A stretch of 64,000 bases of DNA from Riptortus pedestris (GCA_019009955.1 CM032233.1:80249501-80313500); one strand, 5' to 3'; positions 20,790 to 32,787 are shown, counted from the first letter of the stretch. The notes: generated from the letters alone by a model not told the origin. Made by a program: numbers and translations.

Positions 20790-21736
20790 AACTACCCTAT
20801 AATATTGAAATGAGCTCCTACTGAGTAAATGTATATATGTTATATATTTAGAATGGTATAAGATTGTTAACGAAATTAACTTATAATTTATAATTATGAA
20901 ATAGATAGGTTTTTTATAAAATGTATTCTTGGATATTTAGCTACTTTTATGACGAATGTATTATGTACTTAAATATGTAAAGAAATTATTTTGCATAATA
21001 TTAGTAAATGTTTTATAGATAACAAAAAATATTTGACGGATCCTATTACGTTATATTAACATTTAATGGATATAAATACAGTTCATTTCAATGTTTCAGT
21101 ACTAAACACTATCTTAACGTACAACAATTAAAAGCTAAAAATAAAATTCATATTACTCCTTACGGATTAGGGATACAAAACATTTTTACAAGATCTTTCT
21201 TGTTTATCTTGAAAAGATCTATTAATTCTGTTCTATAACATTATTCGAGCAGCTGCATTGGAACGGAGATAGCATATATCACTTTCATTTGAAGTCATTT
21301 TAAATGAAATGCAAACAAACCATTTGTATATTTAATGTACTTAGGAATACAAGGAAGACAGATTTTCTTTCTTAAGGAGTAAAAAAGAAACGATGCATCG
21401 TACTGTAAACACTAGATAGAACGGACTTATAAAAATCAACTTAAATCTATTGTAGCTCGGCTCAATTATGTCAGTGTGTGTATATATCAGTTTAAATAAT
21501 AAATTATATATTATTATTCTTATATTTAGGCTATATTTTCAGTAATAAAAATGTGTTTAGACAAATTGAATCGTATTTTTTTCATCCAAAAGGATGATAG
21601 AACAATATATTTTGTATGTATTCAAATGACGCACATTTACTATTTGGACTACCTTGTGGTGGTTTATTTAAAAACACAAACATCTCAATTATTAGGTATT
21701 GATTTTATTAGGGTAGAAATGCAGAGTAGAAATCTA
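20790..21736. other. No gene recognised
   Basis: AT-rich spacer. The plus-strand 79-codon frame at 21551-21790 runs into the next element and shows no motif. Confidence 0.4.
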
Positions 21737-22319
21737 TTAGTAGATTTCTCTTGGGGGAAATCAGCTATTGAGGTCGTACTCATGACGTGATTTTCTAAAA
21801 GTTTCCTCAAATGTCCATCGATCCTACCTAGGAGATGACGAAAATGAGGTCCGTTCACACACACACACACACACACGTAACCAAACTCGATATATAAGCG
21901 TTTCATACCAAACTAAGGGTCGAGTTCGTGAATGGTTGAAATCGAACCAGCGGGGGAGGGTGGGAATAGAGTAGGACGATTTACGAAATTCGAAAGATCT
22001 CCGTTATTATACGTCAGATGGAAATATTTATAGAACCAATGTTATTGCAAATGAAATGTACTATAAATATTGTTATATACAATTATTCTCTATCTTTAGT
22101 ATTAACGGAGATATTTGCATTTTTTTAGATTTCAGCCATCAGTAAACCCCCACTACTAATACTCTCATATTAACAATAAGTTGTTATATTATAAAGTACT
22201 TTATTTGAAGCCCAAATACCAAATAATGTTCCCATTGAGTTTTTACGTTCTGAGATAAATGCAAATACGTGACGTGGAAAATTTGCTTAGTTAACGCAGT
22301 CCCTCCGTGACGGACTTTT
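21737..22319 (-). mobile_element. Helentron-like element, type A, CA instead of TA
   Basis: TTAGTAGATTTCTCTTGGGG is the reversed 3' end with a partly decayed palindrome. The microsatellite position holds a CA run (21857-21875) rather than TA, and the ACCGCT inverted repeat is deleted with it. The left half is type A and ends CCTCCGTGACGGACTTTTT. Confidence 0.86.
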
Positions 22320-22628
22320 TATTCAAATGTAGTTTTCTCTTGGAAAATTGAAAAATTATTTTGACATATTAGTTGTAAATTTCAATTTACGGCTTCTGGC
22401 AATGAAACAAAATTAGGAAAAATGATTTCTATCTATGAAAGGATACCCTTTGGACATTCTTATGGATGGTAGGCAGAGATGTAAATGTGCCATCTTAACT
22501 AGCACAGACTGTATCTTGAGGCGATAGGACAAGGTCAGGCCAGGAGGAGACAGCTCGGCGCCACCCCTGCAACTCCTCTCACTAACGGGCCCAGCTCAGC
22601 CTAAACTCATTCTTTCCGCTTTCAAATT
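22320..22628. other. Spacer with a GC-richer patch
   Basis: 22500-22615 is noticeably GC-richer than its surroundings, including CAGCTCGGCGCCACCCCTGC and ACGGGCCCAGCTCAGCC. It may be the remnant of host sequence. No frame is supported. Confidence 0.35.
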
Positions 22629-23240
22629 ATTAGCAGACTTCCCCTCGAAGGAAATCACCTATTGAGGTCGTACTCATGACGCGATTTTCGAACATTTTCT
22701 TCAAATGTCCATCGATCCTACCCCAGGAGATGACGAAAATGAGGTCCGTTCAAAATTATATATATATATATAGGTCTGTTAACGCTCTAGCTTCTGTTTG
22801 ATCGTTACCAAACTCGGTATTTAATCGTTTTATGTAAAAAGAAAGATCAAGTTCGTTAATAGCTGAAATCGGACCAGTGGGAGGGGGGGGGGGGTTTGAG
22901 GGGGATTTTTGAAAATTCAAAATATCTCCATTACTATACGTCGGATCGAAAAATTGTATAGAACCAATCTTATTGCAAATTAAATTTACTATAAATATTG
23001 ATATATACACTTATTAACTATCTTGAATATTAACCGAGATATTTGCATTTTTATTAAGTGTGTGTGCAGCTATTATCAGAAGTTTCCGGATTAGTTCGGC
23101 CGTTACCGTAACTGTTCGGGTCTCCTGTAACTTAACCGTTCTTGTCTTCTAACCTTTTACTTAGTGAGATATTTTACCTTTAAATCGGCCACTACACTAC
23201 CCTAATACTGATTGCAACAATTGTTAAACAATGTTTTAGG
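22629..23240 (-). mobile_element. Helentron-like element with type-D left half
   Basis: The reversed 3' end TTAGCAGACTTCCCCTCGAA (palindrome eroded) is followed by a very short (TA)n at 22757-22771, the core, and a G-run at 22884-22898. A type-D left half comes next (CCGGATTAGTTCGGCCGTTA, then GTTCTTGTCTTCTAACC). No GTCCGTC terminus follows; it runs instead into another element's 3' end at 23241. From 22915 rightwards it is the inverted counterpart of the composite at 8737-9345. Confidence 0.82.
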
Positions 23241-23335
23241 AGATTTGCCTTAAGGGAAATCTGCTATTGAGGTTGCACTTATGACGCGATTTTCGAAAGC
23301 TTTCTTCAAACGTCCCCAGAATCTATCCTAGAAGA
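23241..23335 (-). mobile_element. Truncated element 3' end
   Basis: TAGGAGATTTGCCTTAAGGG, then AAATCTGCTATTGAGGTTGC and TTATGACGCGATTTTCGAAA. About 95 bp of reversed 3' end is cut at ATCTATCCTAGAAG, where a forward copy begins. The same joint, mirrored, is present near 8930. Confidence 0.82.
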
Positions 23336-23600
23336 AAGTCCGTCACGCAGTGGCAGTGTAAACTAAGCAGATTTCCACGAGGGTCGCTTGTTTGCATTTA
23401 TCTCAAAACTTAAAACATCAATGAGAACAATATTTGGTATTTAGGCTTCAAATAAAGTGCTTCATAATATAACAGCATATTATTAATATGTCATGAGTAG
23501 GAGTGGGGGTTTACAGAAGTCCTAAAACTAAGAAATGCAATTATTTCGTTTAATAATCCAGATAGCGAAAACACATATATAACAGCATTTAAAACATTCA
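23336..23600 (+). mobile_element. Helentron-like element left half, type A
   Basis: AAAGTCCGTCACGCAGTGGC opens a type-A left half that continues past GAGTGGGGGTTTAC and TAATCCAGATAGCGAAAAC, then fades. Up to 23523 it is nearly identical to the reverse complement of 8737-8929. Confidence 0.82.
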
Positions 23601-23707
23601 ACTTTCCTAGTTCTATGACTATATATGTACATTTGGGATGGTTATTTTTAAAAGCAACACCAAGGTATTTTGCGGGAAGACAACGATGACAACATTTAGC
23701 AAAATCG

Positions 23708-23711
<4 letters not shown>

Positions 23712-23771
<60 letters not shown>
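23712..23771. repeat. (TA)n microsatellite
   Basis: About 59 bp of TA outside a clear element context, followed by CATACAAACACACATAC. Confidence 0.95.
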
Positions 23772-23776
<5 letters not shown>

Positions 23777-23840
23777 CAAACACACATACAGTAATTTAAT
23801 GAATATATAAAAATGTAAGGCTGCGATAAAACAAGGTTTT

Positions 23841-23883
23841 AATCTGATTGAAGCCTTCAGAACAAGAAGGTTTCAATCAGATT
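23841..23883. repeat. Short near-perfect hairpin
   Basis: AATCTGATTGAAGCCTTC (23841-23858) pairs with GAAGGTTTCAATCAGATT (23866-23883) across a 7-nt loop, 17 of 18 positions plus one G-T. No element boundaries were recognised around it. It could be a small non-coding RNA hairpin or a tiny fold-back. Confidence 0.75.
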
Positions 23884-24036
23884 GCAATGTAATTGCGAGT
23901 GCAATCATAGATTTATTTCATTATTAAAGTTAATCTAGCCTTAGTAGATACAAACAACATCCACCACATTGTAAGACTGTAATTAACGATGGTAATGTGT
24001 ATTATATAAAATGTAGTAAGCCATGGAGAAGACAAA

Positions 24037-24609
24037 AAAGTCCGTCACGCAGGGGCTGTGTTATAACTAGGCAGATTTCCCACTTGCGTCCCGTATTTAC
24101 ATTTATCTCATGATGTAAAAGTTCAATGAGAACAATATTTGTTATTAAGGCTTCAAATAAAGTGCTTCATAATATAACAGCTTATTGTTGATAAGACATG
24201 AGTAGGAGTGGGGGTTTACTGAAGGCCGAAAACCAAAAAAACCCAAATATTTCGGATAATATTAAAGATAATGAAACAATATACTTAACAACATTTATAG
24301 ATCTTTTAATTTGCAATAAGATTGATTCTATACACATTTTCGGCCCGACTTACAGTAACAGAGATATTTCGAATTTTCGAAAATCCTCCCCTCTAAACCC
24401 CCCCCCTCCCACTGGTCCGATTTCAGCCGTTAACGAACTTGATCGGACTTTTTCCATAAAACGTTAATATATGGTGTTTGGTATAATTTTGAGCGGACCT
24501 CATTTTCGTTATCTCCTGGGTAGGATCGATGGACGTTTGAATTTTTTTTCGAAAATCGCGTCATGACTACGGCCTCAATAGCTGATTTCCCTTAAGGGAA
24601 ATCTGCTAA
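24037..24609 (+). mobile_element. Helentron-like element, intact ends, no microsatellite
   Basis: It starts AAAAGTCCGTCACGCAGGGG (24037), with a type-A left half, core and C-rich tract (24397-24410). The ACCGCT inverted repeat and (TA)n are deleted: GTTTGGTATAATTTTGAGCG joins the two sides directly. The 3' end is perfect, with palindrome and TGCTAA ending at 24609. This shows that the microsatellite is dispensable. Confidence 0.88.
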
Positions 24610-24688
24610 TACAATTCTCGAAATATTGGCCTAGACTGCAGCTTATTTTATTAGCATTGACACCTTCTCAATTAAAATCTGGTCGAAA

Positions 24689-24710
24689 CATGTCTGTCTG
24701 TCTCTGTCTC

Positions 24711-24800
<90 letters not shown>
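24689..24800. repeat. Compound (TCTG)n(TC)n(TA)n microsatellite
   Basis: TCTG/TCTC units, then a TC run, then a TA run of about 48 bp. The frame through it (SVCLSVSLSLSLYIYIYI) is an artefact. Confidence 0.95.
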
Positions 24801-24803
<3 letters not shown>

Positions 24804-24960
24804 CTTATATACCGCCCTCCACTAATTGAGACTTTCATTATTGGAGATTTTAGACAAGAATATTAATACAAATATGCATGTATGTTACAACGGTATAAAA
24901 TATGCTTTTTTCGGTCCTTTGTAATTTGCATTTTTCTGTGTAATAAATATCCCTCCTTCT

Positions 24961-24974
24961 CCAAAATGGCGACG
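24961..24974 (+). promoter_or_regulatory. YY1/Pho-like site
   Basis: CCAAAATGGCGACG fits the AAxATGGCGxC consensus of YY1/Pleiohomeotic. It stands alone in AT-rich DNA, so chance occurrence is possible. Confidence 0.25.
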
Positions 24975-25358
24975 AGACACAAGTCATGACGTAAATAAAA
25001 AATAAATTTGTTTAACCGTCTATAAGGTCATATTTTAATATCAACGACCTCTTTCCTTTCAATACAGATTAGATTATATGCGTGACGTTTTATACGTATG
25101 GACCTAACTGAGAGAAAAAATAAGATATATCTTCCCAGAGACTGAAGTGAGTGTCGATATGAATATTTCCCTCTTATCAACAGTGTTATCTCTGGTCACG
25201 TCTTGTGATCCATATAGATAAAATATTGCAAATATGACTCCTGCCATCAAATAAGGATGTCTCGATTTTCTGAGATACTTTTGCCTTAAAGATTATTGAT
25301 ATTGATTATTTCAATGAACATCATTAATGAACCATTTTTATAACATCCAACAGGGATT
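24975..25358. other. No gene recognised
   Basis: No repeat or coding signal supported up to the SINE start. Confidence 0.4.
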
Positions 25359-25595
25359 GGGGCTCAGGTTGGCCGTTGCGGGTTAAGGCGTTGGTAGACG
25401 TTGGATATCTCGCGTGGTAGACCTAGAGTGGCGGGTCCGATTCCCGCCCTCGGCAGTAGAAATTTATTTAGTGACGGACTCATTAAATAGATTCCTTAGT
25501 TCCACCCTGGCTAGAAAAGGATGGTAACCTGTAGATAGCCCGTCCCAATTAGCCATAGTAGCATAAAGTGGACGTAAATAAATAAAAAAATAAAT
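25359..25595 (+). mobile_element. tRNA-derived SINE, best copy
   Basis: It starts GGGGCTCAGGTTGGCC, followed by an A-box-like region (GCGGGTTAAGGCG) and the B box GGGTCCGATTCCC at 25433-25445. The body holds GAAATTTATTTAGTGACGGA and TAGATAGCCCGTCCCAATTA. The tail is (AAAT)-rich, ending about 25595. A/B-box spacing (about 50 nt) fits an internal pol III promoter. It is not a functional tRNA gene because the acceptor stem is not closed. The target duplication is unclear. Confidence 0.85.
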
Positions 25596-25660
25596 CTAGC
25601 TCTCGTTCATCCATTAACTGATCAATGCTAGAACAGATTAATGAACTTAATATGCTACAG

Positions 25661-26296
25661 ATTTAAACAGAATTATTTTGAAATTATAAATGTTAGATAT
25701 AAGAACAATCTAAATTAAAATATGGAAAATAGAATTCGGGATGAGATTATAAGCGTGTCATTCCAGCCCCTGAAAAATCTACTTCGTCAACGCGACCGGA
25801 TTTAAGAATTCAAAATTTTCCATTCCATACTTAGACCAATTTTTCCATTTTTAATGTGTTGAAAAGACAGAAAATCAATTACCAGGTTTATACAGAATTA
25901 TTTTGAAATTCAAAATGTTAGATATAAGAACAATCTAAATTTAAATATAGAAATTAGAATTCCTGAAAAATCTACTTTGTCAACGCGGCCGGATTTCAGA
26001 ATTCAAAATTTTGCATTCCATACTTCGACCAATTTTACCATTTCCAACGTGTTGAAGAGACAAAAAACCAATTACCAGATTTAAATAGAATTACTTTGAA
26101 ATTCAAAATGTTAGATATAAGAACAATCTAAATTAAAATATAGAAAATATAATTCGGGATGAGATTATAAGCGAGTCATTCCTGAAAAATCTACTTTGTC
26201 AACGAGGCCGGATTTCAGAATTCAAAATTTTACATTCCATACTTCCACCAATTTTACCATTTTTAATGTGTTGAAGAGACAAAAACCAATTACATA
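25661..26296. repeat. Three-unit tandem repeat (about 190-225 bp units)
   Basis: Units begin near 25661, 25886 and 26079, each with TTTxxAxAGAATTAxTTTGA, AATGTTAGATATAAGAACAA, GAAAAATCTACTTxGTCAAC and CATTCCATACTTxxACCAAT. Unit 2 lacks about 30 bp present in the others (CGGGATGAGATTATAAGCG). GTCATTCC plus GAAAAATCTACTT-GTCAACGC resembles a decayed reversed element 5' end (as at 2052-2142), so the unit may derive from one. Confidence 0.92.
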
Positions 26297-27179
26297 CAAT
26301 TACAGTTGTGCTCAATGCGTCTGCTGTAATAAAGCCATACAAATAGAGCGCAAGTGTGTCTAAGTAATTGACCTTCTGCCTTTTCAATACAGGGAATATG
26401 GATTCAAGGTCAGGTTATCGTAACATTGTCATTGTTCAAAGAGAACAATATATTTCGAACACCATTCATATCATACCTTGTCTTATGTTATTTTTTATTT
26501 TTTTTATTTATTTTTTTTCAATGAAACCAAGATTGATAAAGTTTAAGAAATTTATGTTTTGACGAATTCACTCAAAATTAAAAAAATGTATATCTTGACA
26601 AAATACTAAAAGGCGTACCCTTTACATAATTATAAATGATTTTTCTAATTTTGTTCCTTAATCCCTTGGCCCAATGACCAGATGTCGTAAATCGATATTT
26701 GCAAACAATGCGTTAAATGAACTTTTTTTTTCTTTTTTCCTAGAGATCATTATATATTTTTTAGAAATGTATACGATACATTTCTTCCCCAATGAATGCA
26801 ATACCTAGTGATTGAGATATAGACGAATATAAATTTTGAAGTAGAAAATAAACCAATACAAAGTAGTAAATTACAAAACAGCCTATCTTGCGCCCTTTGA
26901 ACATATACAAAATATCTCCACTAATTTGTTCTATCATTATCTTCGCTCTGGAACCTGAAATCTTACCAAAAAAAAAAAAATACAAACAACAAAACAACTT
27001 TTTCGTAATGAAAAATGTAGCTTGAACACAATTTATTATTTAAACTCATATAGATAAATTAGGTATTATGACTTAAATTTACCCCTCCCTTACATCTGTT
27101 AGTGGTAGTAAAATATAAAACAATGCATGTTGCTATTAATCATCATCTAAGCCTTGAAGTTGCGACACTGTGTTCTTAC
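26297..27179. other. No gene recognised
   Basis: AT-rich, with homopolymer T and A runs near 26500, 26730 and 26970. The 78-codon minus-strand frame at 26761-26997 is hydrophobic but unrecognised. Confidence 0.4.
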
Positions 27180-27355
27180 GAAGCTACTCTATTCATATTA
27201 ATATAACCACTGAAATCAATAAGATTTTCGATGTACCTTATGATTTACCCTAGAAGTTATCTCCTCCGTTTTTCTATAGCCTTCATAAGACTTTCATTTG
27301 AGTCCAACTTATTCTGGCGATTCTGTGTCAATTCCAAATTTCCATTGCTTCAAGA
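27180..27355 (-). pseudogene. LINE RT C-terminal relic
   Basis: The minus-strand translation includes NKLDSNESLMKAIEKRRR, then stops interrupting LLG and IIRY, and then ENLIDFSGYINMNRVA. This matches the C-terminus of a common animal endonuclease/RT LINE type (IEKRR-LLGHIIRH and DFxGYxxMKRVA). The stretch between IIRH and DFxGY is shortened relative to the better copy at 49930-50583, where FEGKVLGYRGRG is present. Two in-frame stops mark it as dead. Confidence 0.65.
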
Positions 27356-27829
27356 ATCTGAAACTAAGTCCTGCCATCTGGCCGATAATTCAGTAGAAAC
27401 CACTCCACATATTCCCATAACAAAATAAGCTTAATTTATGATTACTCTATATTATAACAGAAATTCTATTACTAAGAACCTTTGAAGAGACAGTATTTTT
27501 TACATATTATATTTTTCCATCGGTTAGATTTAACTTCTAATTAATTAATTAATTCTAATCCCCTAATTCTTTTGATGGGGGAGGGGGGTCCACCTATGAT
27601 CTGCAATCTCCTTAAGTATGACGGATGGACACATGCGTCTATAAGTACACACGAAATGAATGGAAATAAATTGTACAAAATAAGGAACCTTCTCGATGGT
27701 CTAATTTTTGAGAGATAAAGGAATTCTCGAGCTCAGATGTTTTTGTTTTATTTCTGAGGCTCGTTCGTGATACATCATGTCATAAATGGAATTCTTAATT
27801 TTATTGAGTGGAGAATTATTTTTAGCTAA

Positions 27830-27887
<58 letters not shown>

Positions 27888-29548
27888 GTGTGTGTGTACT
27901 CAGAATTAGTGTGCATCTAGAATTATTGACTAATAATGATTAACTCTCAAACAGGCCTCGGAAATAAACTGGTGCATCCCATTTTTACCTTTACAAAATA
28001 CCTCATTGCTGAAAATTATCTCTTAAATTTTTTAAAATAAATTCATTTTGCCTCATGCCAAATATTATTCTGAAGATCGCAAGGAAATTCTTAGAAGCTG
28101 CCATTTACGTTTAACAACATGTAATTTTCAGTATCTACAACCGAAACGTGAAATGAACTTAGACACAACCTACTCATCTTGGAAATCCATTTACTTGTTT
28201 TTACAAAAAAATCATGAATTTAAGTAGAAGAATAGCAACCGCGAAATACACCATTAGCAGTGGAATACTGCTAAAGATTGTAAAAAATGTGTCCTTGTCG
28301 CAACCTCCGTTCGTTTGGTGGTAATGTCTCCACAACCTGTTCGACTACCTCTATTTTGCTTCTTTTTGCGCAGGTGCCCCTGCAAATAGAAAAGATTGAT
28401 TCTTATAAATGAAAGCAAGGTATCGTATAAATTAAGGTTTTTTTTTTTTGTTTTTTTTTAATCAATCTTTAGTTATCTGTAAAAGTTAACTAATATTTTC
28501 TTCTGAAGTTCATTTATCAGAACATTACTTATTTAATTATTAATCTCTCAGCTGTAGTCCTGAAATATATGTTTAAAATATTCATTTCCTAAATCTCTTT
28601 TATCATTCTGGCAACTACCTCATAACAATGATAAGGATGACATTTTTATCACACTAAAAATAAACTTTCTTTAGCAAACTAATTGCTAAACAATTCCTTC
28701 TTTACATAACATGTTACGTTGTTGATAGTTACACAAAGACTGTTATCCATTTATGGAAAGGATTATATCATATCTCCAAGAAATAAGCTCATTAATTTTT
28801 TTTCCTTCAGATTGCTACTACTGATCCTTCCAAAATAATAATGATACATCAAAGAATTCGAGGCGGCTTTTCTCTCCCGCGTTATCAAATAAAGGAGCAG
28901 CCCTGCTCTGCCCAATTTAAATGATTAGATCATTATAAATTAATTGGTAATTTCTAAGAAAAGCTACGACTATTTAAAATCAAGTTTATTTGAGAACTGC
29001 CCTTTAGGAACATCTGATACGTCTATGTGAACTTAAATTAAATTAACATACTTTTTTAAAAATGGCTTTTGTCAAAAAAGGAATTGGACAAATGCGGAAG
29101 GAATGGAAAAGGGAATACTCCCTCATTGCTCATTTTATAATTAATTTGAGTTTTAAAAAAATTAAACGAATTGCCTTCTTTCCAATAGGCAAAATATCCT
29201 CTGCGGCATTTACTGAATGATCAAAATAACATATGAACATTGTACTGAATATTAGTAAAGAGTGTATACAGAAACACATTTGTTTACAACAATGTAGAAC
29301 ATAGCAAATCAAAGGCTTGAAGATCAAATAACTCTGGTTAGAATATTGGTATTTTGTTTCTACGTTACATAACATTTAATAACAATTCTAGATACAAATT
29401 GTGTCCTGAATTCAAATAAGTTGTCAAAATTATTCAGCCAGACATAGTAACCATTATTTTGTAGCACGAACTCTTTTATTTTTAATTTTAGTGCCTATTA
29501 CAATTTTGTTTACAAATTTTTACACAACTGGGTATGATTAGATAATAA
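27356..29548. other. No gene recognised; one (TA)n tract
   Basis: A (TA)n run at 27834-27883 is followed by GTGTGTGTG. Poly-T occurs near 28438-28460. The minus frame at 29130-29375 (81 codons) is unrecognised. The interval is otherwise unremarkable AT-rich sequence. Confidence 0.4.
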
Positions 29549-29850
29549 AAAGTCCGTCACGCAGGGGCTGCGTAAACTAAGCAGATTTCCCACGTGAATT
29601 TTAATAATAGATAAACCTACATACTGCTAACACAACACCACCGTGAATATTAGGTGAATAAATACAAACGGTAATAAGAAATCCTTCCCCACACGGCGGA
29701 AAGCGACTCAAATGTAAACAAACAGGTCTGCCAACGGCTTTCAGTTATTGTTTTTCTTTCCGGTGTCGGAAAGAAAAACAAGAACTGAAACATATCAGAA
29801 TATAACATATTAATTTTATTGAAAACTATGTACTGTATCTAGTACTGTTC
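29549..29850 (+). mobile_element. Helentron-like left half, type C
   Basis: AAAAGTCCGTCACGCAGGGG opens a clean 5' end. The type-C left half continues to CTGTATCTAGTACTG, and similarity ends near 29850. It contains a local inverted duplication (29739-29790) not seen in the other type-C copies. Confidence 0.85.
29739..29790. repeat. 24-bp-stem hairpin inside an element copy
   Basis: TTTCAGTTATTGTTTTTCTT plus TCCG pairs with CGGAAAGAAAAACAAG plus AACTGAAA around a GTGT loop, 23 of 24 positions. Sister copies at 7383 and 9378 have only the right arm, so the left arm arose as an inverted duplication in this copy. Confidence 0.85.
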
Positions 29851-30494
29851 TAGTAGATAACATAGATCTAGTATCTCAGTTCTTTAGATGTTTATTCACT
29901 TATTAACTCCTATGGACATCCAAATCAGACATATGATTGGAGTTATCTCAAGTTGTATTACAAAATGACAATAACTTATCTTCAATGCCTATTGCAAATA
30001 ATGCTGATTTGAATCAAAGAAACTGGTATTATAAAATACCCCATAAGAAATATATGACTATAATAATAATAAAATTGTATTACAGTAATTAACGTCTTAA
30101 TGGGAAGTTATAAAAGACACCCCAGCACTAATTGTCTTCACGCCCACACTGCAGTAGTAGTTTTTAGTAGTACTGAGCTTCTAGGCTTGGTGACGTCAAT
30201 CTCCCTTCCTATCAAACTCGTCTAACGGTGTTTGTAATTGCTCATTTTTTTTATTTAAATTATTTCCATAATACAACAATTTCATTAAGATGACGTGTAA
30301 TTTTATAATTTGTATTTCTTGATATCTTTTATAGGATTTTATATACCCCGAAACGACGTTTTTATTTTCGATTTTCCATTTTAGTCAAAAAGTTATATGA
30401 AACTTCTAGACACATTGGATCCCATCGAAATGAGGGGGAGGGGGGGGGGAGAGAATAGTTAACGTTTCTCAGTGGCTGACTGGAAGGGGATATA
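29851..30494. other. Spacer; CRE-like palindrome and G run
   Basis: TGACGTCA lies at 30191-30198 in a modestly GC-richer stretch (30120-30220). A G-rich run is near 30433-30450. No gene is supported. Confidence 0.4.
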
Positions 30495-30829
30495 AAAGTC
30501 CGTCACGCAGGGTCTACGTAAACTAAGCAGATTTCCCACGTAAAGTTATACAATAGAAAAATCTCCATACGAGTGCCGTACAGGATCGAATAGAAGCGAC
30601 CATTGATAGTCCATTACACTTAACAAAAATGCAAATATCTCGGTTAATATTCAAGATAGAGAATAAATGTATATAACAATATTAATAGTAAATTGAATTT
30701 GCAATAAGACTGGTTCTTTACAATGTTTCGATCCGACATATAGTAACGGAGATAATACGAATTTTCGAAATTCCCCCTCTAACCCCCCCCACTCGTCCAA
30801 TTTCAGCCATTAACGAACAGGCTAGATAT

Positions 30830-30879
<50 letters not shown>

Positions 30880-30985
30880 TTTAACGGACCTCATTTTCGT
30901 CATCCCCTGGCTAGGATCGATGGACATTTGAAAAAAGTTTTTGAATTCACGTCATGAGTACTACCTCAATAGCTGAATCTGCTAA
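30495..30985 (+). mobile_element. Helentron-like element, type B, 3' palindrome collapsed
   Basis: It starts AAAAGTCCGTCACGCAGGGT, with a type-B left half (rearranged near 30580), core, C-rich tract and a (TA)n run at 30834-30873. At the right end, AATAGCTGAATCTGCTAAAA replaces the normal palindrome: the central inverted repeat was cleanly lost while the TGCTAA terminus stayed. Confidence 0.87.
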
Positions 30986-32649
30986 AAGCCAGAATGTTTA
31001 CATCGATCAAATTGTTCTGCCCTTAAAAAGAGTTTAAAACTAGAAATATGCAATACGATTATCAGACCAAGAGCTAGGCGTTCTGTGCAGCTAAAAGAGG
31101 GAGGTAAACCGGGAGTACGTGGATGCCTGGATGGAGGACTTGTGGAGGCTAGGGGTCCCTCATTGTAGGATCCTAGCTACTGTCTGCAACAAATTAGTTT
31201 AAGATGGGTGCATAGACCCATTTACTACTACAAGTAATGTAGCACTTAGCAGTTAATAATTTGAAAAACTTACTTTGGTTCAGCCAGAGAAAAGATATAC
31301 CTATACTAGTATGTTCTAAATACCAAAATCTCTAATATATATAATAAAATTTAATAAAAAAGAACAGAAAATTTGTCGCATACGGATGGATGTGAATGTG
31401 CTCACCAAATCTCTTACATCTTCTTGCGCGTGAGACGTTATTTCATATTTTAAACTTTTTTTTTTAATATTCAGTGTTTAAAAATTTCAAAGTTAAGAGC
31501 AAAACTTGTATTTGTATTGATGTTTTATCGTTATTTTTTTTAATTTCTGAAACTAGTCTGTTTTGTAATTTTATAGGAGCCAAGGAGTATGGAGATACTT
31601 CGGTGCACATTAAGAACTTATTACAAATTGACAATATTATTAATATTTTATGTCCTATTATGACTGCGTTCTAAGAATTGCCTCGTGTTAAAATGATAAA
31701 ACTATGATGCCTTCAGTATATGTATTGATTTTTTTTTTCCACTCTTCGTATATTTAAATAAAAACCCTTCAACAAAAGTATCAAAAGAATTGTTAATGGC
31801 AAGTATACAATAGGCTGCTGGCAGTAGCCTTATTTCCTGGCCTTGGATACCACCTGCTCCATCCCATTTTTATATGTGGTACCTTTCACTTGCTTAGTGT
31901 GAAAAGATTGTGTTATTCAACCCATTTAGATCAAATTTTATTCGCTCAAAGGTCATGGTCAAATGTCCATATACATGCGAGATTTGAAATGTTATCCTGA
32001 CAAGGAATCGGTTAATTTTCTCTATAGGCGCTCGGAACACATTTGTGATCTTATATTTTGTGGTAGAAGAACTGTCCAAGAAATATTTATTTTTAGCATT
32101 TTATATTTAGCGACTTCCTTTTGAAGGCCTCCTTCCTCCGCAAAGATTCAATCAAAGCGGTAGAGCGCTTTTACAGCACTGGCTCTATGATTAGTGCCCT
32201 GTTGAAATACACAAACAATTTCGTTCTACCATAAAAATAAGTATACACAGAAGGAACTTCTAAAAGTAATTTCACATAAAAATGAGATACGGAAACAATT
32301 AAATATGGGCTCCAATGAATATGTAAACATAAAATACAGGGATATAAAAAAAAAAATTCATTAAAAATACACCAGAATCTAAGAAGAACTAACGAAGTTG
32401 CACAAAAGATCTCGAATAAAGAGAAATATGAAAAAAACTTAAAAAGATGAATATCAGAGACCTTCCTCAACAGATAACTAATTCTTTCAGAATGAGGCCT
32501 GAGACCAGAGAGGCCTTAACATAGTACTCTCACCTAGTTTGTTTATATTACGATTTACTGTCTTCAGTCTATCCAATTTAATGTATACATTGTCGTACTC
32601 AAGTGTCGTATCGTTCTCTGCTTCAAAAGAGAATATTATATTTAAACAC
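30986..32649. other. No gene recognised
   Basis: A GC-richer patch at 31070-31170 (CTAGGCGTTCTGTGCAGC to GGATCCTAGC) has no recognisable frame. The minus frame at 32171-32470 (99 codons) is hydrophobic with many Phe and Tyr codons, as expected of AT-rich chance frames. Confidence 0.4.
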
Positions 32650-32747
32650 AGATATGCTATTGAGGTCGTCCTCATAACGCAATTTTCGAAATTTTTCAAA
32701 TGTTCATCGATCCTACCCAGTAGATGACGAAAATGAGGTCCGTTCAA

Positions 32748-32787
<40 letters not shown>

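Noticed and set aside
25359..25450. tRNA gene
   Set aside because: It has pol III box-like motifs but no closed acceptor stem or convincing anticodon arm, and it is attached to a SINE body repeated elsewhere.
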